A model generated the notes under the pieces. The model was not told the origin of the DNA and searched no databases. It was given only the letters and a program-made list of their open reading frames with translations. The position numbers were made by a program, and so were the translations under genes. DNA of 64,000 bases. Source: Mesorhizobium onobrychidis (GTDB lineage Bacteria; Pseudomonadota; Alphaproteobacteria; Rhizobiales; Rhizobiaceae). The DNA lies in the NCBI RefSeq assembly GCF_024707545.1, contig NZ_CP062229.1, forward strand, positions 5,251,501 through 5,315,500, in the 5' to 3' direction. How positions within the stretch are numbered: the stretch's first letter is position 1; each line of letters opens with the position of its first letter. This document shows positions 19,512 through 26,896 of the stretch, piece by piece.

Positions 19512-20411
19512 TCAGCGCAATGTTTCGATATATTTTTCGTGGAAGCGCACGTAACCGGCTTCGATCTCCTTGAGATGGCGCTCGATCAGCGCGTGAAACG
19601 CCGGCAGTTGATGGAACGGCACACCCGGATAGGCATGATGCTCGGCGTGAAAGGGCATGTTCCAGGCGAGCTTGCGGACAAACCAGTTGGTCAGCGTCGT
19701 CCGGGTGTTTTCCAGCATGTTGGCCACGAAAGGGCAGCGGCCATGCTCGGCCAGCAAATAGAGGCGTAGGAACGGCTGCCCGAGAAGCGCCGGCACGATC
19801 CAGACATAGACGAGCGTGGTTGCCCGGAACCAGACGGCCAGCACAAGCACGACGGCATAGAAGGCAATCATGGCGCGGGCCTCGGCGCGCACCTTGGGCC
19901 GGCCTTTCGGCGGTACGCAACTGTCCTGGCATCTGCCAGTGGCGTTGATGTAGAGCCTCTTGAAGTGGCCCCACCACACCGGAATGCCGGAGACGTGGAC
20001 AATATACTGCCGCAGCGTTTCCGGCTTGGGAAAGGCCAGTTCCGGGTCGTTCTCCGGATCCTGGGTGAAGCGGTGATGAGCGAAATGGAAATAGCGGAAC
20101 CAGTCGGCCGGCAACGCGATCGCCAGACTGCAGACCCGCGCCGCGCTATCGTTCAGCCGCTGTGTTTCGAAAGCCGTGCGATGAATCGTCTCGTGAAGAA
20201 GCGTGAACAGGAAAACGATCAGGATGCCTTGCGGCAGCATCAGAAGCGGCCAGAATGGGACCTTGGCGATGATCAGCAAGCCGATGACGACGATCGCGCC
20301 CCAATGACCGCCAAGCTGCAGCAGCCCGAGACGATCCGACTTGGCGGTCAGCCGATCGCGCTGTTGCTGCGTCAGCGATGCGATCACGTCGCGATGGTCC
20401 ATTGGTTTCAA
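19512..20411 (-). CDS. Membrane fatty acid desaturase
   Basis: A 299-residue di-iron membrane desaturase/hydroxylase. Three histidine boxes are visible: HETIH (about 93), HFAHHRF (about 127) and HAEHHAYPGVPFHQL (about 258). Hydrophobic helices lie at about 28-75 and 165-215. Family members act on acyl lipids or carotenoid-like substrates; the exact substrate is unclear. Start may be ATG 20411 or 20402. It is divergent from a LysR regulator with a 98-bp shared intergenic region holding a perfect palindrome, so LysR control is likely. Confidence 0.88.
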   Translation of the reverse strand: MKPMDHRDVIASLTQQQRDRLTAKSDRLGLLQLGGHWGAIVVIGLLIIAKVPFWPLLMLPQGILIVFLFTLLHETIHRTAFETQRLNDSAARVCSLAIALPADWFRYFHFAHHRFTQDPENDPELAFPKPETLRQYIVHVSGIPVWWGHFKRLYINATGRCQDSCVPPKGRPKVRAEARAMIAFYAVVLVLAVWFRATTLVYVWIVPALLGQPFLRLYLLAEHGRCPFVANMLENTRTTLTNWFVRKLAWNMPFHAEHHAYPGVPFHQLPAFHALIERHLKEIEAGYVRFHEKYIETLR

Positions 20412-20480
20412 TCCCGCACTGTCGATCAGATGAGGCTAATCGCCAAAGTAGCTTTCGCAAAACGAGGATTTCTGCAATTT

Positions 20481-20499
20481 AGATAAGCTTGACTTATCT
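20481..20499. promoter_or_regulatory. Candidate LysR operator
   Basis: AGATAAG-N5-CTTATCT is a perfect 7-bp inverted repeat that fits the LysR-type T-N11-A pattern (TAAG-N5-CTTA). It lies in the 98-bp space between the divergent desaturase and LysR genes, ending 10 bp before the regulator ATG, which suits autorepression and control of the desaturase. Confidence 0.6.
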
Positions 20500-20509
20500 A
20501 TTGGTTGCC

Positions 20510-21454
20510 ATGGTCGCACTTCCATCCTTGCGGGGACTCCAGGCTTTCGAGGCTGCAGCGCGCTGCGGCAGCTTTGCCGCCGCAGCCGAAGAACTTTCGA
20601 TTTCCGCTGCCGCGGTCAGCCAGCTGATCCGGACCATCGAGGACCAGATGGGCCGCAAGCTCTTTCACCGGGTCAACCGCCGTGCCGTGCTGACCGATGC
20701 CGGCCGGGAAATGCTGCCTCGACTGACAACGGCCTTCGAGGAGATCGGCAGCGTGTCGCGCGAGCTCAGCGGCGCGGAGTTTCGATCACGGCTTGTCGTC
20801 TCGGTACCGCAATCCATGGCGATGGGCTGGCTCTCGACGCGCCTGAAGAGCTTTGTCGCCAGCCACGGCGCGGTCGACATATCGCTGAGAGGCGAAGACG
20901 ATCCGGTGTCGTTCGACCGTGACCTGATCGACATACGTCTTTCCTATGGGCGCTCCCACTATCGCGACCAGGCAACGGAAGACATCGTGAGCGATGCCGT
21001 CTATCCCGTTTGCGCACCGGGCATGGCAAGCGGGATCGGCGGTTTTGAAGGCGCCGCCCTCGCCCGCTTGCCGTTGATCCATACGGATTGGGGGCCGACA
21101 GGCGCGTCCTTTCCATCCTGGCGCAACTGGTTCGAGACGGCCGGCATCGAGCCCGGCCGCGCGACCCAGCGCGGTCTGTCGGCGAATTCGTCACGGGCGG
21201 CCCTCGATTTCGCCATTTCGGGCCTCGGCGTCGCGCTCGCGCAGGGCGTCTTCTGCGCCGAGGCGGTGGAAGACGGCAGGCTGATCAGGCCCGTCGCACA
21301 GGCGCTGGAGCTGCGCCAGCCCTATTGCCTGACGATCCCGCAACGAAGCTTGAGGCGCGACGCGGTGGCGGCGTTCAGGCAGTGGCTGATCGAGGAATGC
21401 CTGCGCTCGGTGCTATCGCCGGCTCTAGTCGCGAAACAAAACGCTAACTCCTGA
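20510..21454 (+). CDS. LysR-family transcriptional regulator (GcvA-like)
   Basis: 314 residues from ATG 20510 (MVALPSLRGLQAFEAAARCG). The N-terminal winged helix-turn-helix (SFAAAAEELSISAAAVSQLIRTIEDQMGRKLFHR) is typical, and a substrate-binding domain fills residues 90-300. A TTG seven codons upstream is the only longer alternative but lies inside the palindrome. Its position opposite the desaturase, with the operator between them, suggests it regulates that gene and itself. Confidence 0.88.
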   Translation: MVALPSLRGLQAFEAAARCGSFAAAAEELSISAAAVSQLIRTIEDQMGRKLFHRVNRRAVLTDAGREMLPRLTTAFEEIGSVSRELSGAEFRSRLVVSVPQSMAMGWLSTRLKSFVASHGAVDISLRGEDDPVSFDRDLIDIRLSYGRSHYRDQATEDIVSDAVYPVCAPGMASGIGGFEGAALARLPLIHTDWGPTGASFPSWRNWFETAGIEPGRATQRGLSANSSRAALDFAISGLGVALAQGVFCAEAVEDGRLIRPVAQALELRQPYCLTIPQRSLRRDAVAAFRQWLIEECLRSVLSPALVAKQNANS

Positions 21455-21504
21455 TGGCAGGAGGCGGCATTCGATTATGGCGAACCCGCAGCTTTTGCGC
21501 CTGC

Positions 21505-21777
21505 TCAGAGGTGCCCGCTCAATCCGTCCACCATGTCCTTGTTCGTTGCCACGGGAACAATCTCGAAATCCACCAGATCCGACCATTCGATGACCCAACG
21601 CTGCAGCAGCGTGACGTCATCCGCCTCCATCAGGATGAAGCAGCGGCCCATGTCCGCCGAGATCCAGCTGTGATGAAGACGAAGCCCATCCGGCATCAGG
21701 CGACCACGGTCGCGGAAGCGACGGTAAATCTCCTTCCTATCGCGGCCGCGAAAATCCTCGATCACTATGAATAGCAT
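21505..21777 (-). CDS. DUF3303 family protein
   Basis: A 90-residue protein of the DUF3303 type (alpha/beta ferredoxin-like fold predicted): MLFIVIEDFRG at the start, MPDGLRLHHSWI in the middle and CFILMEADDVTLLQRWVIEW as the core strand-helix. Function unknown. GGAGACGGAGAG precedes the ATG. It is 25 bp downstream of the RimK-type ligase, so it is probably the third gene of the GNAT-C39/RimK operon. Confidence 0.8.
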   Translation of the reverse strand: MLFIVIEDFRGRDRKEIYRRFRDRGRLMPDGLRLHHSWISADMGRCFILMEADDVTLLQRWVIEWSDLVDFEIVPVATNKDMVDGLSGHL

Positions 21778-21802
21778 CTCTCCGTCTCCCCAAGTGGAAC
21801 GG

Positions 21803-23266
21803 TTACCGCCCCGGCCGGTCCAGCCGCTCCAGGAACCACTGCGTCAGCCGCACCCAGACCTCATCTTTTTCGCCGGAATCCTCCCAGCCATGGTCGAGGT
21901 TGGGATTGTCGTTGACCTCGATGACGAAGACACCGTCCTTGGTTTCCTTGAGGTCGACGCCGTAGAGGCCATCGCCAATGCATTGCGCCGCCTTCACCGC
22001 CGTCTCGACGACATGGGCCGGTGCCTCTTTCAAGGTGAAGGTCTTGATGCCGCCCTGGTCGGGCTTGCCGTTGGCCTTGTGGTTGACGATCTGCCAGTGC
22101 TTCTTGGCCATCAGATAGTGCACGGCAAACAGCGGCTGGCCGCCGAGCACGCCGACGCGCCAGTCAAATTCGGTCGGAATGAATTTCTGCGCGATCAAAA
22201 GATCGGAATCCTCCAGCCATTCGGTGGCAAGCGTCTTCAGCTCCTCGAAGGTGGCGCATTTCTTGACGCCGCGTGAAAACGACGAGTCCGGGATCTTCAG
22301 CACCAGCGGAAAGCCCAGCGTCTGCGCCGCAACTTCGAGATCCGAGGTGCCGGCGATCATCACCGTCGGCGGCACCGGCACCTTGTTGTAGGTCATCAGC
22401 TCGTTGAGATAGACCTTGTTGGTACAGCGGATCATCGACAGCGGATCATCGATGACAGGCATGCCTTCCTGCTGGGCGCGGCGGGCGAAGCGGTAAGTGT
22501 GGTTGGAGATCGAAGTGGTCTCGCGGATGAACAGCGCGTCGTAATTGGCGAGCTTGGCCAGATCCTTTTTGGTGATCGGCTCGATTTCGACGCCCATCTT
22601 TTCGGCGATCTTGGCCCAGTAGCGCAGCGACGAAATCTCCGACGGCGGCAACTCCTCATGCGGATCGACCAATGTGGCGAAGGTGTAGCGCGACGGCGTG
22701 CGGCCCTTGGTGTCGCGCCACTCGCGGTTGGTGTAGGTCTCGAGGCACTGAAGGAAGCGCTTTTCTTCCTCCTCGGTCATCCTTGCCAGCGGATGGAAGC
22801 CGATCTTGCGGATAGACGCCCATTCGGCGCTGTCCGTGATATTGACCTCGAGCGCCGGCGCTCGGAACCAATCGAATAAAAGCTTAGCAAAGCGATCCCA
22901 TATCCTCGACGGGCCGATGCCGAAGAAGATGCAGACTTTTTGCGGAAAGACGCCGCCCAGATCCTTGCGGCATTTGTTGAGCGCGAGTTCCAGTTCCGGC
23001 AGCGCGTGATCGTAGAGCTTGCGCTCGGACAGGTCGATCATCGTCTCGACCGTCGGGATGACCTTGTGGCCGCGCGAACCGGCGAGCAGCGAGGCATAGT
23101 AGCCGCGGCTTTGGTAGCCGTAATTGTTCGACAGGTTGATGACCTTCGGCCGCTGCCCGCGAAACAACGCCGGATGGGCAAGATAATCGCGATTGGTGAT
23201 GATCTTGTGCGGTGTCGCCACCTGATCGAGATCGTTCTGCCGGCCGGTAAGGATGACCCAGGTCAT
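21803..23266 (-). CDS. RimK-type ATP-grasp ligase with N-terminal RLAN-like domain
   Basis: 487 residues. The N-terminal part (about 1-190; NLSNNYGYQSRGYYASLLA) is the RimK-linked N-terminal type, distinct from E. coli RimK, and the C-terminal ATP-grasp domain spans about 285-480 (IRCTNKVYLNELM, FPLVLKIPDSSFSRGV, FVIEVNDNPNLDHGWED with the Mg ligands). Such ligases attach glutamate or other amino acids to peptides or proteins. ATG 23266 overlaps the stop of the GNAT-C39 gene (ATGA), so the two are co-translated and probably act in one pathway; the substrate is unknown. Confidence 0.88.
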   Translation of the reverse strand: MTWVILTGRQNDLDQVATPHKIITNRDYLAHPALFRGQRPKVINLSNNYGYQSRGYYASLLAGSRGHKVIPTVETMIDLSERKLYDHALPELELALNKCRKDLGGVFPQKVCIFFGIGPSRIWDRFAKLLFDWFRAPALEVNITDSAEWASIRKIGFHPLARMTEEEEKRFLQCLETYTNREWRDTKGRTPSRYTFATLVDPHEELPPSEISSLRYWAKIAEKMGVEIEPITKKDLAKLANYDALFIRETTSISNHTYRFARRAQQEGMPVIDDPLSMIRCTNKVYLNELMTYNKVPVPPTVMIAGTSDLEVAAQTLGFPLVLKIPDSSFSRGVKKCATFEELKTLATEWLEDSDLLIAQKFIPTEFDWRVGVLGGQPLFAVHYLMAKKHWQIVNHKANGKPDQGGIKTFTLKEAPAHVVETAVKAAQCIGDGLYGVDLKETKDGVFVIEVNDNPNLDHGWEDSGEKDEVWVRLTQWFLERLDRPGR

Positions 23267-24369
23267 TGTCTGTCGCGCTTTCCGAGGGTGATGGCGGCAC
23301 GCAATCCGTCGCGGCCGAACTGCGCCATGTTCATGAAGATGCCGTAAGGCACGGGAATGTTGGCGGCATCAAGAATGGTCTCCTGTCTCTCGTCTTCGAC
23401 CCAGGGATCGTGGATCAGGATATGGTCGCCGTCGTCGCCGATGGCCAGCACCCAGTGCGGAACCTTCTTGCCGAACATCAGGAAGCCGCTGATCAGGACC
23501 AACACCAGTTTCCCCTCGGCGATCGCGGTGCGGATATCGTCGATGGCGAATGGACGGTAATTCACCGGGATGCCGTAAAGTTCCGCGCGCCGGCGAAAGT
23601 CGACCTGCGCCAGTTCCATCACCCGGCGCTTGTCTTGGCTGCGCACCGACTGCAGGAACAGCGCGCCATGGAAGGAGACATATATCTCGGCAGAGAGCCC
23701 GCTTTCGTGGCCGGCAACGGCGAGGCCGAACGGCTCGCAGCCGCCAGGCCCCGACATCATGAAAACGGTGGTCGCCTCGCGCCACAAACGGATTTCCATG
23801 ACCGGGTCGGGCACGAAGCCGGGCTCGAAATTGGCCATTGCCATCATCAGGCAGCACGGGCCGCAGGTGAATTCGCAGGTCTGCTGGTAGAACGGCACCT
23901 TGGTGGCGACCGGAATGTCGCCGCGCAAGGTCTTTTCGTAACGCAGCGCCGTGGCGCCGTCCTCGTAATAGCCTGGTTCGCGGCCGATCTTGCGGTAGCC
24001 GCTCTGCTCGTAGATGCGAATGGCTCGGCTGTTGTCCTCGCGCACCTCGAGGCGCAGCATCATGCGGTTGTGTTCGAAGGCGGTCTCCTCCGCCGATGCC
24101 AGCAGCATGCGGCCAATGCCGAGCCCGCCGAAAAAGGGACCGATGGCGATGGAATAGAGCCGCGCGACGCCGCTGCCTTTGCGAAACAGCACGACCGCAT
24201 AGCCGGCGACGCGGCCGTCGCTTTCGGCAACCAGCAGCTCGGCACTTTCGCGTTCGATCAACTGGCGAAAGGAGCGGCGGGAAATGCGATCACTCGAGAA
24301 AACAGCCTTCTCGATGACGGCCAGGTCATCGACGTCGGACGCGCGGGCCGTGCGAATCTCGGCAGGCAT
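23263..24369 (-). CDS. GNAT acetyltransferase fused to C39-like peptidase
   Basis: 368 residues with two domains. Residues 1-147 are a GNAT N-acetyltransferase similar to ribosomal-alanine acetyltransferases (LYSIAIGPFFGGLGIGRMLL is the acetyl-CoA loop). Residues 155-368 are a papain-like C39-type peptidase with a plausible triad: Gln162/163, Cys169 in TCGPCC, His305 in VPHWVLAIG and Asp321 in HDPW. No ABC-transporter part is attached, so this is not a bacteriocin exporter. Overlap with the ATP-grasp gene suggests a peptide-modifying system in which a peptide is acetylated, ligated and trimmed; this is inference. Confidence 0.85.
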   Translation of the reverse strand: MPAEIRTARASDVDDLAVIEKAVFSSDRISRRSFRQLIERESAELLVAESDGRVAGYAVVLFRKGSGVARLYSIAIGPFFGGLGIGRMLLASAEETAFEHNRMMLRLEVREDNSRAIRIYEQSGYRKIGREPGYYEDGATALRYEKTLRGDIPVATKVPFYQQTCEFTCGPCCLMMAMANFEPGFVPDPVMEIRLWREATTVFMMSGPGGCEPFGLAVAGHESGLSAEIYVSFHGALFLQSVRSQDKRRVMELAQVDFRRRAELYGIPVNYRPFAIDDIRTAIAEGKLVLVLISGFLMFGKKVPHWVLAIGDDGDHILIHDPWVEDERQETILDAANIPVPYGIFMNMAQFGRDGLRAAITLGKRDRQ

Positions 24370-24504
24370 GCGGGCTCAGAAAACCTCGATTGCGTTGTGG
24401 AAAAGGCCCTGGTCAGAGGTGTCGACAACACAGCCGAAGCGCCAGCATCCGTCAAGCGCTATCGCACCTTGATTCGGGCTCAATTGTGACAGTTTCGGCG
24501 GGGT

Positions 24505-24607
24505 GCATGACCCCAAAAAATCGAAATCGATTTTCGGACAGGATCATGCGCAAACATTAAAGTGCTACAGCGTCCTTTGCGCGTTCAAAGGACGCGCGGC
24601 GCTGTAG
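24505..24607. repeat. RIME-like element 1
   Basis: Two palindromes in tandem: GCATGACC..GATCATGC (24505-24549) and CTACAGCGTCC..GCTGTAG (24565-24607). A near-identical copy in the same order is at 44713-44815. It lies between the GNAT-C39 gene and the anti-sigma gene and the second hairpin may act as a transcript end. Confidence 0.85.
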
Positions 24608-24634
24608 ACGCAACCTTTGAAAAACAGGCGCAGC

Positions 24635-25426
24635 TCAGCTGGCCAGCCCGGCAAGAAGCTGGCTGTAGGCGCTCTTCGCCACCGCAGTCAGCTGCGCGCG
24701 CGGCAGCGATCCGACGACGGCGCAGCCATAGCCCTTATCCAGCCAGTAGACGGCCTCGGGGCCGTTCTCTTCCGACCCATAGGTGCCCTTGGCCTTCTCG
24801 GCCGATTCGGCCGTGACGAACAGCGAGATGCGCTCGCCTTTGTCGTTCTCATAAAGCAGCATCGCGGCCTTGCTTGCGCCAGCCGGCAGCAATCGGCCGC
24901 CGACGAGCTGGAACCCTTGCGCCGCCAGATCCGGTGCGACCAGTTTCAGGCCGACTCTATTGGACAGCCAGGTCTGCAGATGATCCTTGTCGCTGGCCGG
25001 CACTTCCACCGCATGCCGTTTTTCGGCGGCATAGATGACATGCGCCGCGATCGCCTGCTCGGCGAGCTGGTCCTCGGCGGGGTCTTCCAGACCGAGGCGG
25101 TCGATGCCGGCGACATAACCGCCAACACCGCCAATGGCCAGCACCGCGGCTGCGGCGGCCGCAAGCCACCAGCGCGAGCGCGTTACTGCCACCTTGACCG
25201 GCGCCTCGCCGAACACGATCTTCTGCAACCGCGCCGGCACCGGCTCGTCGAGCACGCCGGCAAAAGTGGCACGAAGCGCTGCGCGGTCGGCGACATAGCG
25301 GGCGCTCCTCGCCTTCATTTCAGGATTGGCGTCGAGCCAGGCGTCATAAGCCACGCGCTCGTCAATCGGCAACTCGCCGTCGAGAGCCATATGGATGTCG
25401 CGTTCGGAAAAATCGCGCCGGGTCAT
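24635..25426 (-). CDS. Anti-sigma factor
   Basis: 263 residues: a cytosolic N-terminal anti-sigma segment (SERDIHMALDGELPIDER, DAWLDANPEM), one membrane helix (about 87-108, WWLAAAAAAVLAIGGVGGYVAG) and a periplasmic domain. The zinc HxxxCxxC motif is missing, so it is a non-ZAS type. It overlaps the ECF sigma stop by 4 bp and should sequester that sigma factor until an envelope signal acts on it. Confidence 0.88.
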   Translation of the reverse strand: MTRRDFSERDIHMALDGELPIDERVAYDAWLDANPEMKARSARYVADRAALRATFAGVLDEPVPARLQKIVFGEAPVKVAVTRSRWWLAAAAAAVLAIGGVGGYVAGIDRLGLEDPAEDQLAEQAIAAHVIYAAEKRHAVEVPASDKDHLQTWLSNRVGLKLVAPDLAAQGFQLVGGRLLPAGASKAAMLLYENDKGERISLFVTAESAEKAKGTYGSEENGPEAVYWLDKGYGCAVVGSLPRAQLTAVAKSAYSQLLAGLAS

Positions 25427-25941
25427 TTCTCGACGATCCTTATCGCCCGGCGACGCGCGGCGTCATCCAGCAGCCCGCGCAACTCATCACGCCCTCGCGC
25501 GATGCGCGACATCAGCGTGCCGGCCGGCACGCCGAGGATGGTGGCGGCTTCGGCATAGGAAAAGCCTTCGATGGCGACCATGACCAGTGCTGCGCGCCGA
25601 TCGGGGCTTATCGCCTGCAACGCGTCGATAATTTCGCGCGAGGCGATGCTCTCCACCTGCTCGGCTGGTGCTGCCTGCGCCTCACTCGCTTCCAGCGGCA
25701 GCATCGCGGCTTCGCCGCGCCGGTTCACCTTGCGCATCTGATCGATGAACAAATGATGCATGATCGTAAACAGCCACCTCCTGGGGCTTTCGCCAGTCTG
25801 CCAATTGTCGAGCCGCACAAGCGCCCGTTCGAGACAGTCCTGAACGAGATCGTCGGCGGAATCGCGGTCGCGCAGCAGCGAGCGCGCATAACGGCGCAGG
25901 CGTGGTATTTCGCCCAGGATTGCTGCCTTCTTTTCGTCCAT
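25423..25941 (-). CDS. ECF-family RNA polymerase sigma factor
   Basis: A 172-residue ECF sigma factor with region 2 (RYARSLLRDRDSADDLVQDCLERAL, WLFTIMHHLFIDQMRK) and region 4 (LQAISPDRRAALVMVAIEGFSYAEAATILGVPAGTLMSRIARGR). It is coupled to the anti-sigma gene. A promoter-like GGAATA-N16-CGTT about 113 bp upstream suggests autoregulation. Confidence 0.92.
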   Translation of the reverse strand: MDEKKAAILGEIPRLRRYARSLLRDRDSADDLVQDCLERALVRLDNWQTGESPRRWLFTIMHHLFIDQMRKVNRRGEAAMLPLEASEAQAAPAEQVESIASREIIDALQAISPDRRAALVMVAIEGFSYAEAATILGVPAGTLMSRIARGRDELRGLLDDAARRRAIRIVEK

Positions 25942-26053
25942 GACCGCTGGTTCTGAGGTCGCCCTTGTTCATCCGATTGAACGCGCCTTCACGGCGCGGC
26001 GCAAGCGGCCAACGCGAAGCGGTCCGCCGCCCTGGCCACCCAAGCAATGCAAT

Positions 26054-26079
26054 AACGTTGGCGCGGACCGGTTTATTCC
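26054..26079 (-). promoter_or_regulatory. Candidate ECF-dependent promoter of the sigma operon
   Basis: On the minus strand GGAATA (26079-26074), a 16-bp spacer and CGTT (26057-26054) match the general ECF promoter layout. Transcription would start about 100 bp before the sigma ATG at 25941. Assignment to this sigma factor is by position and convention only. Confidence 0.45.
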
Positions 26080-26161
26080 CGGCCGGCGCTGGAGGCCACC
26101 TGTCAAGGCGCCGCACGCCATGAATGAGAAGCCTGAGGTTGAAAGCGCGCCCGGAAGGGCG

Positions 26162-26206
26162 TATATTCGAAGCGATATATTCGGTATATTCGCCTTGGAA
26201 TATACG
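26162..26206. promoter_or_regulatory. Candidate VapB operator cluster
   Basis: Three TATATTCG boxes (26162, 26176, 26185) precede the antitoxin gene; the last forms a perfect 8-bp inverted repeat GTATATTC-N6-GAATATAC (26184-26205). It ends 15 bp before the vapB ATG, as expected for toxin-antitoxin autorepression. Confidence 0.65.
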
Positions 26207-26220
26207 TTTGGAGAATCGAT

Positions 26221-26475
26221 ATGTCTCTGTACATCCGTGATAACGAGGTCGACGCGCTGGCTCGTGAATTGCAGTCCGCCATCAAGGCCCCCACGAAGAC
26301 TGAAGCAGTGCGAATCGCGCTCAAGCGCGAGCTTGAGCGAGCGAACTCTGTCCTTCCGCTGAGCGAGCGTATCAAAAAGTATCAGGATGCCGCGAGCGCG
26401 CTTGGTCCCGATGACCCCACCTTCGATATGAAGAAATTCATGGACGAGGCCTGGGGAGAACCCGATGTTTCTTGA
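26221..26475 (+). CDS. vapB: VapB-type antitoxin (Rv0623-like)
   Basis: An 84-residue antitoxin of the PSK/Rv0623 type: MSLYIRDNEVDALARELQSA then TKTEAVRIALKRELERA (ribbon-helix-helix DNA-binding part), and a C-terminal toxin-binding tail ending KKFMDEAW. It overlaps vapC by 11 bp. TGGAGAA lies just upstream of the ATG. AT-rich promoter sequence stands out from the flanking GC-rich DNA, consistent with acquisition as a module. Confidence 0.88.
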   Translation: MSLYIRDNEVDALARELQSAIKAPTKTEAVRIALKRELERANSVLPLSERIKKYQDAASALGPDDPTFDMKKFMDEAWGEPDVS

Positions 26476-26893
26476 TGCTTCCGCCATTATTGCGCTGATT
26501 TTGAGAGAGGCAGGTGCGGAACGTCTGCTGAGAAGGATTGAAACTGCCGAGACGCTCTATTTCTCGCCGAGTTCCGCTTTTGAAGCTATTCTCGGAATCG
26601 CCCGCAGGAAATCTGTGGCTGAAAGCGGCGATCAAGCTCCGACACCGCCTGCTCTGATCGATCAATGCCAAACGATCGTCATCGGCTTCTTGGCCGAACT
26701 CAAGGCCGTGGAAGTTCCACTGGATGCTGCCATTCGCGAGCTCGCAGTCAAAGCCGCGCGCGACTACGGTCGATATGTCGGCCATCCCGCCAAGCTGAAT
26801 TTCGGCGACTGCTTCAGCTATGCATGCGCCAAGGCCTCCCGGGTACCCCTGCTCTACAAGGGCAATGATTTCTTGCAGACCGATCTGGCCTGA
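26465..26893 (+). CDS. vapC: VapC-type PIN-domain ribonuclease toxin
   Basis: A 142-residue PIN-domain protein starting MFLDASAIIALILREAGAE. Acidic active-site positions are Asp4 (LDASA), Glu40 (FEAIL) and the GDCFSYACAKA / LLYKGNDF stretch near residues 117-137. Toxins of this family cut tRNA or rRNA. It overlaps vapB by 11 bp; both should be cotranscribed and repressed by the complex. Confidence 0.88.
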   Translation: MFLDASAIIALILREAGAERLLRRIETAETLYFSPSSAFEAILGIARRKSVAESGDQAPTPPALIDQCQTIVIGFLAELKAVEVPLDAAIRELAVKAARDYGRYVGHPAKLNFGDCFSYACAKASRVPLLYKGNDFLQTDLA

Positions 26894-26896
26894 ATA

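Noticed and set aside
23263..24369. Bacteriocin-processing ABC exporter
   Set aside because: The C39-like domain is fused to GNAT, not to an ABC transporter, and no double-glycine leader peptide was found nearby.
23266..24489. 407-codon frame opposite GNAT-C39
   Set aside because: Shadow of the fusion gene, no motifs.
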